Shown here in pieces: positions 27,288 to 35,841 of a DNA stretch of 59,701 nucleotides. Made by a program: the position numbers and the translations under genes. The stretch spans positions 1 to 59,701 of the forward strand of contig CAKVCL010000021.1 of assembly GCA_934725855.1 (NCBI GenBank). Reading direction: 5' to 3'. Within the stretch, counting starts at the first letter, position 1. Each line of letters opens with the position of its first letter. The notes below the pieces were generated by a model. That model made no database searches, was not told the origin of the DNA, and was given only the letters and a program-made list of their open reading frames with translations. The stretch is from an uncultured Cellulosilyticum sp. (GTDB taxonomy: Bacteria; Bacillota; Clostridia; Lachnospirales; Cellulosilyticaceae).

Positions 27288-28403
27288 ATGTATGCATTTA
27301 TGGATATTGAAGCAACTGGGCAGATCCAATCAGAAGCATTTCAAGTATCAATGATTATTACCAATAAGGTATTTGAAGTAAAAGAAATGTTAAACTTATA
27401 TGTAGAACATGATTATGAGATTACATCGTATGTTTTAGAGTTATGCCAATTAACAAGTAAAGACATTAAAGAAATTGAAAGTGCATGTTATTCAAGAAGC
27501 GCAGTAGTAGAGATTATTGAACGTACTTTTGAAAAATATATAGATGAAGAAATGATTTTTGTTGGGAAAATGATTAAGGGTGACATTAAATGGCTTAGAA
27601 AGATTGGGGTTTGTTGTAGTCATATTGATTTTATGGAAGACAGTCAGTTTATTGAGATGAACGGGTTTATGAAGGAAAATCATAAATTAGAAGAAGATTG
27701 TTTAGAATATGGATTTGAAAGAGAGTTACTAGTAAAGGAAATTAAAGCCTATTTAAAAAGTAGCTTGTTTACGTATGGCATGCCTAAGCTTTTAGGAAAG
27801 GGGTATCACAATGCACTGGTAGACGCCTACGCCGTTTACAAAATACTTCAGAAAATCTCCGCTTATAATGCTATTGATATCGAGCAATCTATACAAGAGT
27901 ATGATTGGACAAGTAGAAGTTATTTGATGATGAATAGGAAAGCAATGGAGGATAAGATAGCAGTAAGAATTTATCAGAATGATTTGCTAAGTGAGATTCG
28001 TCAAGAATATGGAATAGAGGTTTCTTTAAAGAATTTAGCATTTGTTGACTCCATTCTATTCGATAATGGCTGCATGATGGGGGTTACTAAAAAGGATATA
28101 TTAGTCTATTTATATGGTAAACAACTAAGAAGAGCGTGTAGGGCTTGCTTTAGTAGATATGAAGTTAGGGTAAGGAGAAAGAAAAATATAAGAAGGTTAA
28201 GCATTATAGCACTTAACCGATTTGATCTTTTTGTGCAACTTAGTAAGATATTATCTCCACAACATGTGCCACAAAGCTTTGAAAAGCGAGGAATAATAAT
28301 AGGCTTATTAAATAACCCATGCACGTATTTAATGGCGAATGGATATACCTTATTAGGGGTTAAAGAGAAAGAAAGACAGATTGATTTTAGAAGAATAGGG
28401 TAG
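27288..28403 (+). CDS. DnaQ-like 3'-5' exonuclease domain protein with unknown C-terminus
   Basis: 371 residues. Residues 1-190 have the DEDDh exonuclease layout: D6 and E8 in MDIEATG, a middle GD (about 98) and HNALVDAYAVY with H174 and D179, all required catalytic residues. The C-terminal half (about 200-371) is basic, contains CRACFSRYEVRVRRKK and matches nothing I know; it may bind nucleic acid. Not a polymerase-III epsilon subunit by length. AGGGGTGAG precedes the ATG. Monocistronic. Confidence 0.75.
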   Translation: MYAFMDIEATGQIQSEAFQVSMIITNKVFEVKEMLNLYVEHDYEITSYVLELCQLTSKDIKEIESACYSRSAVVEIIERTFEKYIDEEMIFVGKMIKGDIKWLRKIGVCCSHIDFMEDSQFIEMNGFMKENHKLEEDCLEYGFERELLVKEIKAYLKSSLFTYGMPKLLGKGYHNALVDAYAVYKILQKISAYNAIDIEQSIQEYDWTSRSYLMMNRKAMEDKIAVRIYQNDLLSEIRQEYGIEVSLKNLAFVDSILFDNGCMMGVTKKDILVYLYGKQLRRACRACFSRYEVRVRRKKNIRRLSIIALNRFDLFVQLSKILSPQHVPQSFEKRGIIIGLLNNPCTYLMANGYTLLGVKEKERQIDFRRIG

Positions 28404-28453
28404 AAATATAGTGGGATATGGATAAAAGTGTTGTAAAATATAGATAAAGCAAA

Positions 28454-28486
28454 GACTCATTACTAGGATAGTAGTGAGTTTTTTTA
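28454..28486 (+). terminator. Terminator
   Basis: ACTCATTACTA pairs with TAGTAGTGAGT (one G.T pair) across GGA, followed by TTTTTTT. It ends the DEDDh gene. Confidence 0.85.
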
Positions 28487-28625
28487 ATATAAAAAATAAG
28501 ATTATAGCTTATATATATGGAAATTATAACAAAGTAAATAAACAATGTATTCTGAATATATTTATTTGTTTTGATTTAGTTTATAATAATATTGTCAAGT
28601 AAACAGATATTTAAGGAGGAAAAGC

Positions 28626-30458
28626 ATGAAACAGTTTATTAACAAGAAGTTTTTTGCAATTGTAACAAGTGTATTAATGGTATTACAAATAATGATGCCA
28701 AGTGCTACTTTGTTTGCTGCAGAAACTGAAACAACGATTCAAATCATTGCAACATCCGACACACATGGTAGCTTTTATCCATGGACTTATGCTACAGATT
28801 CAGAAAGAAAAGATGGTGGACTTACTAAAGTTGCCACAGCAGTTAAGAAGTTAAAAGAAGAAAATCCAAATACGATTCTTATTGATAATGGGGACACACT
28901 TCAAGGAAATTCAGCTCAAATTTTCTTTGATAAAGATGAAGTACAACCTTCTGTTGCGGCAATGAATGCAATGGGATATGCAACCATGACTTTAGGAAAC
29001 CATGAATTTAACTATGGTTTTGAAACACTTGAAAAAAATATTAAAGGTTTTAAAGATACAACTGTATTATGTGGAAATGTCTATAAACCAAATGGAGATA
29101 GGCTTGCTGAGGCATATAAAGTTGTAGAATGTGGCGGCGTTAAAGTTGCTATTATTGGTATGGTATCACCTAACATTGTAAAATGGGATGCTACTAACTT
29201 AAAAGGATATAAAGTAACTAGTCCATATGAAGAAACAAAAGCAGCGATTAAAGAAATTCAAGACAAAAAATTAGCTGATGTCATTATTGCTTGCGAACAT
29301 ATTGGTTTAGAAGGCGAATATGGAGATGATAGTGCAGCAGAGCTTGCAAAACAATGCCCTGAACTTACAGCAATCGTTGCAGGACATGCACATTCAAAGA
29401 TTGAACAAGAAGTAGTCAATAATATTCCTATTACTGAACCAGGTTCAGATGCTGCAAATATTTCTGTTGTAAACATTACATTAAAAGGTAATAAAGTAAC
29501 AGGAGCAACCACTAAATTAGTAAATGTAGCAGATGCAGAACCAGATGAAGAACTTACAAAATTATTAACACCATATCATGAAGAAGCTATTGCTGATGCA
29601 CATACAGTAATTGGGAAACTTGAAGGTGGTGCATTAATTCCAGAATCAACACTTCCAGGTGTAAACCAGGGACAATTAGAAGATAATGCTTTAGTAGATT
29701 TAATCTTAGATGTTCAAATGTATTATGCCCAAAAGAGTGGAAAAATCCCAGAAGGAGCACATCATGTAAGTGGTGCTGCAATCTTTAGTTCAACAGCTAA
29801 TGCACAACCAGGAGATATCAAACGTTCTGATACTTCTAATATTTACAAATATGATAATACATTAAAGGTACTTAAAATTACAGGAAAAGAGTTAAAGAAA
29901 TACATGGAATGGTCAGCATCATACTATAATACCTTTAAAGATGGGGACTTAAATGTATCTTTCAATCCCGATATTCGTATATACAACTATGATATGTTTG
30001 CTGGTGTCAACTATGAAGTAAATATTTCTAAAGAAGCTGGAAACAGAATTGAAAACCTTACATATACAGATGGCAAGGAAGTAAAGGATACAGATATTAT
30101 TTACTTAACAGTTAATAACTACAGATGTGATAGTAAACTTTTAGCAGATGTATTTAAAGATGATAAAGATGTTGAAGTAGTTTATGATAACAGTTCAGAA
30201 ACTGTATCTAACATCAGAGACTTAGTAGGCCAATATATTGTAGAGGTTAAAGGTGGTACAATTAAACCAGAATGTGATCATAACTGGAAGCTTACTGGAT
30301 GTAAAATTGATAGTGAGAAACAACAAGCTATGATTGCTTTAATCAAAGAAGGAAAATTAACATTACCAACATCAGAAGATGGTAGAACACCAAATGTTAA
30401 AGCATTAACATGGGCTGATGTTGAAGCTGCACAAAAGGATGTAAAAAAAGCAGCCTAA
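28626..30458 (+). CDS. Secreted 5'-nucleotidase/metallophosphatase (UshA/YfkN-like)
   Basis: 610 residues. Signal peptide with cleavage after FAA (about 31). The metallophosphatase domain has TSDTHG (D45, H47), IDNGDTLQGN near 90, LGNHEFNYG near 125-130 and AGHAH near 255. The 5'-nucleotidase C-terminal domain spans about 340-540, with the substrate-stacking NPDIRIYNYDMF loop. It hydrolyses nucleoside phosphates outside the cell. No LPxTG or membrane anchor at the end. TAAGGAGG precedes the ATG. Monocistronic, ended by the hairpin at 30462. Confidence 0.92.
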   Translation: MKQFINKKFFAIVTSVLMVLQIMMPSATLFAAETETTIQIIATSDTHGSFYPWTYATDSERKDGGLTKVATAVKKLKEENPNTILIDNGDTLQGNSAQIFFDKDEVQPSVAAMNAMGYATMTLGNHEFNYGFETLEKNIKGFKDTTVLCGNVYKPNGDRLAEAYKVVECGGVKVAIIGMVSPNIVKWDATNLKGYKVTSPYEETKAAIKEIQDKKLADVIIACEHIGLEGEYGDDSAAELAKQCPELTAIVAGHAHSKIEQEVVNNIPITEPGSDAANISVVNITLKGNKVTGATTKLVNVADAEPDEELTKLLTPYHEEAIADAHTVIGKLEGGALIPESTLPGVNQGQLEDNALVDLILDVQMYYAQKSGKIPEGAHHVSGAAIFSSTANAQPGDIKRSDTSNIYKYDNTLKVLKITGKELKKYMEWSASYYNTFKDGDLNVSFNPDIRIYNYDMFAGVNYEVNISKEAGNRIENLTYTDGKEVKDTDIIYLTVNNYRCDSKLLADVFKDDKDVEVVYDNSSETVSNIRDLVGQYIVEVKGGTIKPECDHNWKLTGCKIDSEKQQAMIALIKEGKLTLPTSEDGRTPNVKALTWADVEAAQKDVKKAA

Positions 30459-30461
30459 TGA

Positions 30462-30515
30462 TTAAATGCCTCATAGACGAGCTTTAGGAACTGGTCTATG
30501 GGGCATTTAATATTT
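30462..30515 (+). terminator. Terminator
   Basis: TTAAATGCCTCATAGAC pairs with GTCTATGGGGCATTTAA across a 14-base loop, followed by TATTTAT. Ends the 5'-nucleotidase gene. Its stem resembles the hairpins at 31541 and 32355. Confidence 0.85.
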
Positions 30516-30670
30516 ATATAGATATGAAAGCTTAAATTTTAGATGGCTATTTTTAAGGCTTTGGTTTATCATAAGATTAATATTTAACCTTTTAAATAAA
30601 GGAAAGCTTTAAATGATTCATATATATGATAAATGGATACTATATTCATAAGGAAAAGAGGCGATAACAA

Positions 30671-31513
30671 ATGGGAAAAGGTTTACTAGATCCTAAAGTT
30701 GACTTTGTATTTAAAAACATATTTGGTTCAGAGAAACATCCAGAAATCTTAATATCCTTTTTAAATGCGATACTAAAACCTAAAATGCCTATAGTAGGTG
30801 TGGAGATTAAAGGAACAGAAATCAATAAGCAATTTGTAGAGGATAAATATTCAAGACTGGATGTTAAGGCAACCACTAGCAACAATGAAATTATCAATAT
30901 AGAGATTCAATTAAAAGATGAATATAATATGATTAAAAGAAGCTTATATTATCTAAGTAAAATGTATGAAGAGCAACTAGGAGAGGGTGAAGATTATTCA
31001 AATTTAAGAAGAACGATATGTATCAATATCCTTAACTTTAAATATTTAAAAACAGACTATTTTCACACAGGTTATCGTCTAAAAGAGATTTATACAAATG
31101 AAGAATTAACAGATATTATAGAGATGCATTTTATAGAAGTGCCAAAGCTGCCCCCAGAAGCAGATGCTTCGGATATGCTGGTGGCATGGATAGAATTTTT
31201 AAAAGATCCTGAAAGTGAAAAGGTAAGAGGGTTAGAATTGAGCATTGAAGAAGTAAGGCATGCAAAAGATGAACTTATTAGAATGAGCAATAATAAAGAA
31301 CAACGTGCTCTGTACGAAATGCGTGCTAAAACTTTAAAAGACAAAGTGAGTGCACTTAATAAAGCTAGACGAGAAGGAATAAAAGAAGGAAGACAAGAAG
31401 GAAGAAGGGAAGGTATCTATGAGATAGCAACGAATTTGAAAGATGTAGGAGTGGATTATGAGATTATAAAGCATACCACAGGACTATCTATAGAAGAAAT
31501 AGAGGCACTTTAA
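30671..31513 (+). CDS. Rpn-family recombination-promoting nuclease (PD-(D/E)XK)
   Basis: 280 residues. It begins GLLDPKVDFVFKNIFG, the family's leading motif, with catalytic candidates SRLDVKA (D near 58) and NIEIQLK (E-x-Q near 76). The tail carries the usual RxEGxxEGRxEG repeat. Rpn proteins are DNA-cleaving 'transposase-like' nucleases that promote recA-independent recombination. AAAAGAGG precedes the ATG. Solitary gene; no inverted repeats or other IS features nearby. Confidence 0.9.
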   Translation: MGKGLLDPKVDFVFKNIFGSEKHPEILISFLNAILKPKMPIVGVEIKGTEINKQFVEDKYSRLDVKATTSNNEIINIEIQLKDEYNMIKRSLYYLSKMYEEQLGEGEDYSNLRRTICINILNFKYLKTDYFHTGYRLKEIYTNEELTDIIEMHFIEVPKLPPEADASDMLVAWIEFLKDPESEKVRGLELSIEEVRHAKDELIRMSNNKEQRALYEMRAKTLKDKVSALNKARREGIKEGRQEGRREGIYEIATNLKDVGVDYEIIKHTTGLSIEEIEAL

Positions 31514-31540
31514 AAAATGTGATAAGTAGCATATGACTAA

Positions 31541-31587
31541 TAAATGCCCTATAAACAGCTTTTAAAAGTTAGTTTATAGGGCATTTA
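31541..31587. terminator. Bidirectional terminator
   Basis: Perfect 16-bp stem, TAAATGCCCTATAAAC with GTTTATAGGGCATTTA, across a 15-base loop. Separates rpn (plus) from the staygreen-family gene (minus). Confidence 0.85.
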
Positions 31588-31604
31588 TAGTTTGAGAAAT
31601 AGAT

Positions 31605-32135
31605 TTATGATGGAATTATATTATATTCACCAATAGTACCAAAACTGTAGAGCTTATTATAAGAAGCTTGGCTTGAAATAAAATGAATCAAAACAGGGGT
31701 ATTTTTAAGCTCAGGATTAGCGTTAAATAATTGCTCATCTGCATGATAAATAGCTTGAAGAGCAAGGGGCATTTCACGTTTAAAAATATTATCTCTTACT
31801 TCAGATTTATCTGGGCTGATGCCTTCACCATCGATAAGAACTTCTCCATAAAGAATAGGCATATCTTTGATAGTGCTCCATTCCAGACGGACTTCATCTC
31901 GAGTTGGACCTACTTTATCTTCTGCGAACATAGTTGCGACTGTTACAAAGAGATCTCCTGTTTCATCAGAATGAGTCATTATATATTTACGGTCTCTTAA
32001 AGGCATAAGGGGTGTAACAGGTTCTCTGAATTCAATAAATACTTGCCTTCTATAATAACTTCTTGAATGATAAGGAGCATTTCGATATAGATAATTGGAA
32101 CATTTATTTTTTTGAATGGAGTTTCTATGCTTCAT
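31605..32135 (-). CDS. Staygreen (SGR/Mg-dechelatase)-family protein
   Basis: 176 residues. Matches the staygreen family: VGPTRDEVRLEWS, later FKREMPLALQAIYHADEQLF and NPELKNTPVLIHFIS, in the family order. Plant and algal members remove Mg from chlorophyll a; bacterial homologues occur in non-phototrophs and their natural substrate is unclear. No signal peptide. The N-terminus is basic (KHRNSIQKNK). AAGGAT precedes the ATG. Solitary gene. Confidence 0.85.
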   Translation of the reverse strand: MKHRNSIQKNKCSNYLYRNAPYHSRSYYRRQVFIEFREPVTPLMPLRDRKYIMTHSDETGDLFVTVATMFAEDKVGPTRDEVRLEWSTIKDMPILYGEVLIDGEGISPDKSEVRDNIFKREMPLALQAIYHADEQLFNANPELKNTPVLIHFISSQASYNKLYSFGTIGEYNIIPS

Positions 32136-32350
32136 ATTTCATATCCTTATTTTTCTCTATTAGTAGTATATGAAACAAAGTAGCTAAGCGTCATAAAAAA
32201 GTTTGCAAAAAGGATAAGAATGATTCTAATAAGAAAGTCACCATTTATTTAGATGCTTCAAACGGCAACTTCTCTTACATTTTTGTATGGTAAAAAATAA
32301 GATGTGTAGGTGCTATATAGCAAATGGTGTAACTTACAAATAAATAGATA
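32136..32350. other. Intergenic region with a possible gene remnant
   Basis: A 39-codon open stretch (32174-32293) on the plus strand, with no start codon of its own, ends KKVTIYLDASNGNFSYIFVW. It could be the tail of a lost gene; I cannot assign it. Nothing else seen between the staygreen gene and the hairpin at 32355. Confidence 0.2.
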
Positions 32351-32354
32351 AAAG

Positions 32355-32404
32355 AATGCCTATAAGCAAGAAAAAATACTGAGTCTTGCTTATAGGCATT
32401 TTTG
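32355..32404 (+). terminator. Strong hairpin upstream of the sigma-factor operon
   Basis: AATGCCTATAAGCAAG pairs with CTTGCTTATAGGCATT across a 14-base loop, with TTTTTG after it. The stem resembles those at 30462 and 31541. There is no complete gene immediately upstream on the plus strand, so it may terminate the remnant or read-through. Confidence 0.75.
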
Positions 32405-32555
32405 CGTCATTAAATAAAGGAATGAGTATAGAAGAGCTTAAAATTAATGCTATAAAGTTGTTATAATTTATAAAAAAAAATAAAGATAAAATGAACCAAG
32501 TTAAAAGTACAAGACTCTTATATATAGGTGCACCAAACAGGAAGGAGAAGATACT

Positions 32556-33119
32556 TTGGAGGAAAACGAACTCGTAAGATTACTAAAGAATGGAGAAGGG
32601 CAAGCTTTTGATGAGCTTTATGAAAAATATAAAGATACAGCGCTTAGAATGGCTTATTTAATCTGTGGCAACTTGGCAGATAGTCAGGATATAGTACAGG
32701 AGAGTTTTATAAGGTGCTATGAGCATATTCATCAACTGAATAAGGAAGAACAGTTCAAAAGTTGGTTTTTTCATATATTGACACGAACAGCATGGAAATA
32801 TTGTAAGAAGCAGTCAAAGGAGATTCCAAAAGAAGAAATGATTTCATTAATGCCAGAAGAAAAAGAAGGTTCTTCTCTAGACGTTTTAATGGATAGAGAA
32901 CGAGATAGGGAATTGATGGATATGATCAATCATTTAAGTGTAAAGCATCGGACAACCTTAGTTTTATATTATTATAATGAGCTATCTACTAAAGAAATTG
33001 CCCACGTGTTAGGCTGCTTAGAAGGAACCGTGAAATCTAGAATGTTCACTGCACGAAAGTTATTAAAGCAAACTATTTTAGAAGAGAAAAATCAGGAGGC
33101 ATGGGTCTATGGAAAATAA
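32556..33119 (+). CDS. ECF-type RNA polymerase sigma factor
   Basis: 187 residues, TTG start with GAAGGAGA about 8 bases upstream. Region 2 includes FDELYEKYKDTALRMAY and DSQDIVQESFIRCYEH; region 4 includes TTLVLYYYNELSTKEIAHVLG, GTVKSRM. Its stop overlaps the membrane anti-sigma-like gene by 11 bp, the usual sigma/anti-sigma arrangement. The signal is unknown. Confidence 0.93.
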   Translation: MEENELVRLLKNGEGQAFDELYEKYKDTALRMAYLICGNLADSQDIVQESFIRCYEHIHQLNKEEQFKSWFFHILTRTAWKYCKKQSKEIPKEEMISLMPEEKEGSSLDVLMDRERDRELMDMINHLSVKHRTTLVLYYYNELSTKEIAHVLGCLEGTVKSRMFTARKLLKQTILEEKNQEAWVYGK

Positions 33120-33918
33120 AACGAATAAGTGGCAAATGGTAGATGATGAAATAAGGGAGAGTTTTAGAAATGAAGTGCGAGATATTAAGGCATCTTCAGA
33201 ATTGAAATGGAAGATTGATGAGCAGATTAAGAAAAGCAATCAAAGGGAGAAAGGTATAATGAAAAAATGGCATTTAAATAAGAAAGTAGCAATAGCTATT
33301 GCGATAGCGGTTTTTGCATCAACGGCTTGTTTTGCTGCAGGGAAAGCAGTTGGCGTTGTGTCAGTAGGTCATCCAGACTGGCTATGCTATAGTTATGATA
33401 AACTTGATAAAGCAGAGAAAAAATTAGGATTTAATGTACAGGCTATAGAAGAATTTAGTAATGGATATAAGTTTGAGAATATTGATGTGTGTCAAAATAA
33501 AGAATTGGATGAAAACGATAATGTAGTTGGTAAGTACCAAGAAGCTGATATGAAATATGTAAAAGAAGGGAAACCAAACGTAAGTATATATGTTGAAAAG
33601 ACAAAAAATAATAATGATACACGTGAACCTAATGCAACGAGAACGTATGGGGGAAACACATTAGCTTATTATTTAACACATTACAAATCCGTACCAGTAG
33701 ATTATGAATTAACAGAAGAAGATCAAGCTAACTTAGAAAGAGAAGATTATCAAATAGGTGTAGGCAGTGATGAAGTAGAAGAGAACCAAGTACATTCTGT
33801 GCATTGGGAAATGGGAGAACTAAGTTATAACCTAATGGTGTTTGACACAGATATGACCTCTGATGAATTATTTGATATGGCACAGGAAGTAATAGATACA
33901 AAAACAGATAGTGATTGA
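33109..33918 (+). CDS. Membrane anti-sigma-like protein (DUF4367-type C-terminus)
   Basis: 269 residues. Cytosolic N-terminus of about 60 residues (MENKTNKWQMVDDEIRESF), one membrane helix (about 64-82, AIAIAIAVFASTACFAAG), then an extracytoplasmic domain whose end (VHWEMGELSYNLMVFDTDMTSDELFDMAQEV) resembles DUF4367. Coupled to the sigma factor by an 11-bp overlap, so likely its anti-sigma factor/sensor. No zinc-binding HxxxCxxC was seen. Confidence 0.8.
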   Translation: MENKTNKWQMVDDEIRESFRNEVRDIKASSELKWKIDEQIKKSNQREKGIMKKWHLNKKVAIAIAIAVFASTACFAAGKAVGVVSVGHPDWLCYSYDKLDKAEKKLGFNVQAIEEFSNGYKFENIDVCQNKELDENDNVVGKYQEADMKYVKEGKPNVSIYVEKTKNNNDTREPNATRTYGGNTLAYYLTHYKSVPVDYELTEEDQANLEREDYQIGVGSDEVEENQVHSVHWEMGELSYNLMVFDTDMTSDELFDMAQEVIDTKTDSD

Positions 33919-33937
33919 TAAAATATAGGAAAATGAT

Positions 33938-33986
33938 AAAATGACAAGAACTTGAGTATTTAAGACTCAATTTCTTGTCATTTTTT
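33938..33986 (+). terminator. Terminator of the sigma/anti-sigma operon
   Basis: AAAATGACAAGAA pairs with TTCTTGTCATTTTT, with a smaller inner TTGAGT/ACTCAA pairing, and a TTTTTT tract. 21 bp after the anti-sigma stop. Confidence 0.9.
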
Positions 33987-34128
33987 GTTTAATGCATAAG
34001 ATTTATATTTTTATATAGAAGTCTAATAGGATATAAATAATAAAGTTCACATAGATTGCACAATGAAAAGAATGGTGATATGTTAGAATTAAGTAAATCA
34101 TACATATGACCTAGCATAAAGGATATCT

Positions 34129-34548
34129 ATGAAAGAAAGAGGGCTTAATTTTATGTCACAAATAGAATGGTTTAAAAATGAAGTAGAGTTGGCAAATGAA
34201 TTTTTAAAAGAAACAGCAACAGATTTGGCAGTTGTAGAAGCGTATGATGCTAAGATAATACTTTTGAAGGAAAAGAAAACTAAGCTACTAGAAGCAGTGG
34301 ATTCCATGTGGACTAAAAGTAAAATAGAACGTTTAGAACAAAGCATTATAGAAATAGAAAAAGAGATTAAGGAAAGAGTTATCGCATTACAACATATCAA
34401 AGAAAGTTATATAGCAAATGAGATTGTAGATGCCATAGAAACACTTAGCTCCATAGATGAGGCAGAAGAACTCAGTGATGAAGCTTGCGAAGTATTAAAG
34501 AGTATTAGTTTATGGATGAGAAAGTATTGCCCAGATTATATTTTATAA
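34129..34548 (+). CDS. Coiled-coil protein of unknown function (139 aa)
   Basis: Soluble, predominantly helical with a heptad-like charged region about 45-110 (LLKEKKTKLLEAVD, ERLEQSIIEIEKEIKE). AAAGGA precedes the ATG at 34129; a second ATG at 34153 also has a GAGGG in front and is an alternative start. Followed 32 bp later by the C39-like gene, so perhaps an operon. No family recognised. Confidence 0.55.
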   Translation: MKERGLNFMSQIEWFKNEVELANEFLKETATDLAVVEAYDAKIILLKEKKTKLLEAVDSMWTKSKIERLEQSIIEIEKEIKERVIALQHIKESYIANEIVDAIETLSSIDEAEELSDEACEVLKSISLWMRKYCPDYIL

Positions 34549-34580
34549 GATAAAAATCCTGAAATAGAAAGTGGTGAAAT

Positions 34581-35381
34581 ATGAGTACAGTCAAGCAATA
34601 TGCTTTAAAACGCAAGGCTTATGTTGCTATTAGAGATGGCAACCGAAATTCTTATGGAGGCAATCAAGGGTGGTTTCCGCAAGAAGGGGAATTTTTGAAA
34701 GATAGGGTTATAAATCAGTATGGCTGTGGGGTAATTGCCATTGCCGACTTATTTTTATATTGGGCAATGACTACACCAAAAGGCAGAGATAGTTTTGCTG
34801 CAAAGTACATAGGAAAATTTAATGAAATTACTAAAGAAGATTATATGAAGTTTATTGAAGAAGTCAGAGCGCATTATGCTTTTATTTTTGGTAGTGCAGG
34901 AACATTTGGTTTTGAACTTGCCTTAGGCATCAACCGCTACATTAAAGCAAATAATCTTCCATATATTGCAAGGCTAGATATGAGCTTAAATGATATAACG
35001 ATGTTAAAAAAGATAAGGAAATCATTAGAAGCAAATCAACCAACTATTTTGATGATAGGCTATACATCACCTATTATTATTAGCAAATGGAAGAAAATAG
35101 GTATTCCTTTCTATAAACAAGTTAGAAATATAGGAAGTATAAGAGAAAAGAAAGATGAACCTTATGCACATTATGAAATGCTTAAAACAGGTGTGTTTGG
35201 TCATTTTGTAACCATAACAGGTATAGTCATTGATGAAAATGCAGAAACAGCAAGTCAGCATATTATGCTTCGTATAGCATCTTGGGGAGAGGAATTCTAT
35301 ATAAGTTATCATCACTTAAGGAAATATATTAACACAATGAGTTCTCCTTATTTAAGTGCACTTATAACTATAAATTCATAA
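34581..35381 (+). CDS. C39-like cysteine peptidase-fold protein
   Basis: 266 residues without signal peptide. The pattern NQYGCGVIAIADLFLYW (Cys near 50) and GHFVTITGI (His near 211) matches C39/papain-like folds, with a C-terminal LRIASWGEEFYISYHHL strand in the usual place of the third residue, where Ser or Trp replaces the expected Asp/Asn. It may therefore be a weak or non-hydrolytic member. It lacks an ABC-transporter partner. The upstream coiled-coil protein may be its partner. Confidence 0.6.
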   Translation: MSTVKQYALKRKAYVAIRDGNRNSYGGNQGWFPQEGEFLKDRVINQYGCGVIAIADLFLYWAMTTPKGRDSFAAKYIGKFNEITKEDYMKFIEEVRAHYAFIFGSAGTFGFELALGINRYIKANNLPYIARLDMSLNDITMLKKIRKSLEANQPTILMIGYTSPIIISKWKKIGIPFYKQVRNIGSIREKKDEPYAHYEMLKTGVFGHFVTITGIVIDENAETASQHIMLRIASWGEEFYISYHHLRKYINTMSSPYLSALITINS

Positions 35382-35477
35382 GAAGTTGTATTATATTAGA
35401 AAACTTTATTTATATCCCACTAACCAATTTAAAGTAAGTGGATTAATCTAAAAATAGAATAAGTGAGAAAAGTCAAG

Positions 35478-35534
35478 AAAGGCTATCTTCCTAATTAATT
35501 TGTTAGATTAGTAAGGGAGGTGGCTTTATTTTTT
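35478..35534 (+). terminator. Terminator after the C39-like gene
   Basis: AAAG(G)CTATCTTCC pairs with GGGAGGTGGCTTT (one bulge, three G.U pairs valid only in plus-strand RNA), followed by ATTTTTT. Confidence 0.75.
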
Positions 35535-35841
35535 GAGAATTTATAAAGGACAATAGATTAAAAAATGATGAGAAGACAATAAAAAAATTAATGGAAAATT
35601 AAGAAAATAATAAGGGGGTTTTAATAAATAAAGGTTAAAATACCTGATAGGAAGCGTTGAGAATAAGAAGAGAGTTCATATTTTAAATATGGTTACACCG
35701 CAGATGTTGAAGTAGTTTGTTACTTATGACTAATAATCTATTTTGTTTTTATTCATAAAATAAAAATAAAATGTAGTGGACAATTACTTCTGAGAGTTAT
35801 GATAAAGGTTGAATAGATGAGAAGGGAGATAAAGGGGAAAG
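35535..35841. other. Intergenic leader of the exporter operon
   Basis: About 300 bp, very AT-rich. A weak hairpin CTATTTTGTTTTTATT/AATAAAAATAAAATGTAG spans about 35739-35783. No frame of coding quality; the GAGATAAAGGGG just before 35842 is the ribosome-binding site of the permease. I see no recognisable riboswitch. Confidence 0.4.

Noticed and set aside
30671..31513. Rpn gene as an insertion sequence
   Set aside because: No terminal inverted repeats or target duplications flank it; terminators on the right and a normal RBS on the left indicate a resident gene.
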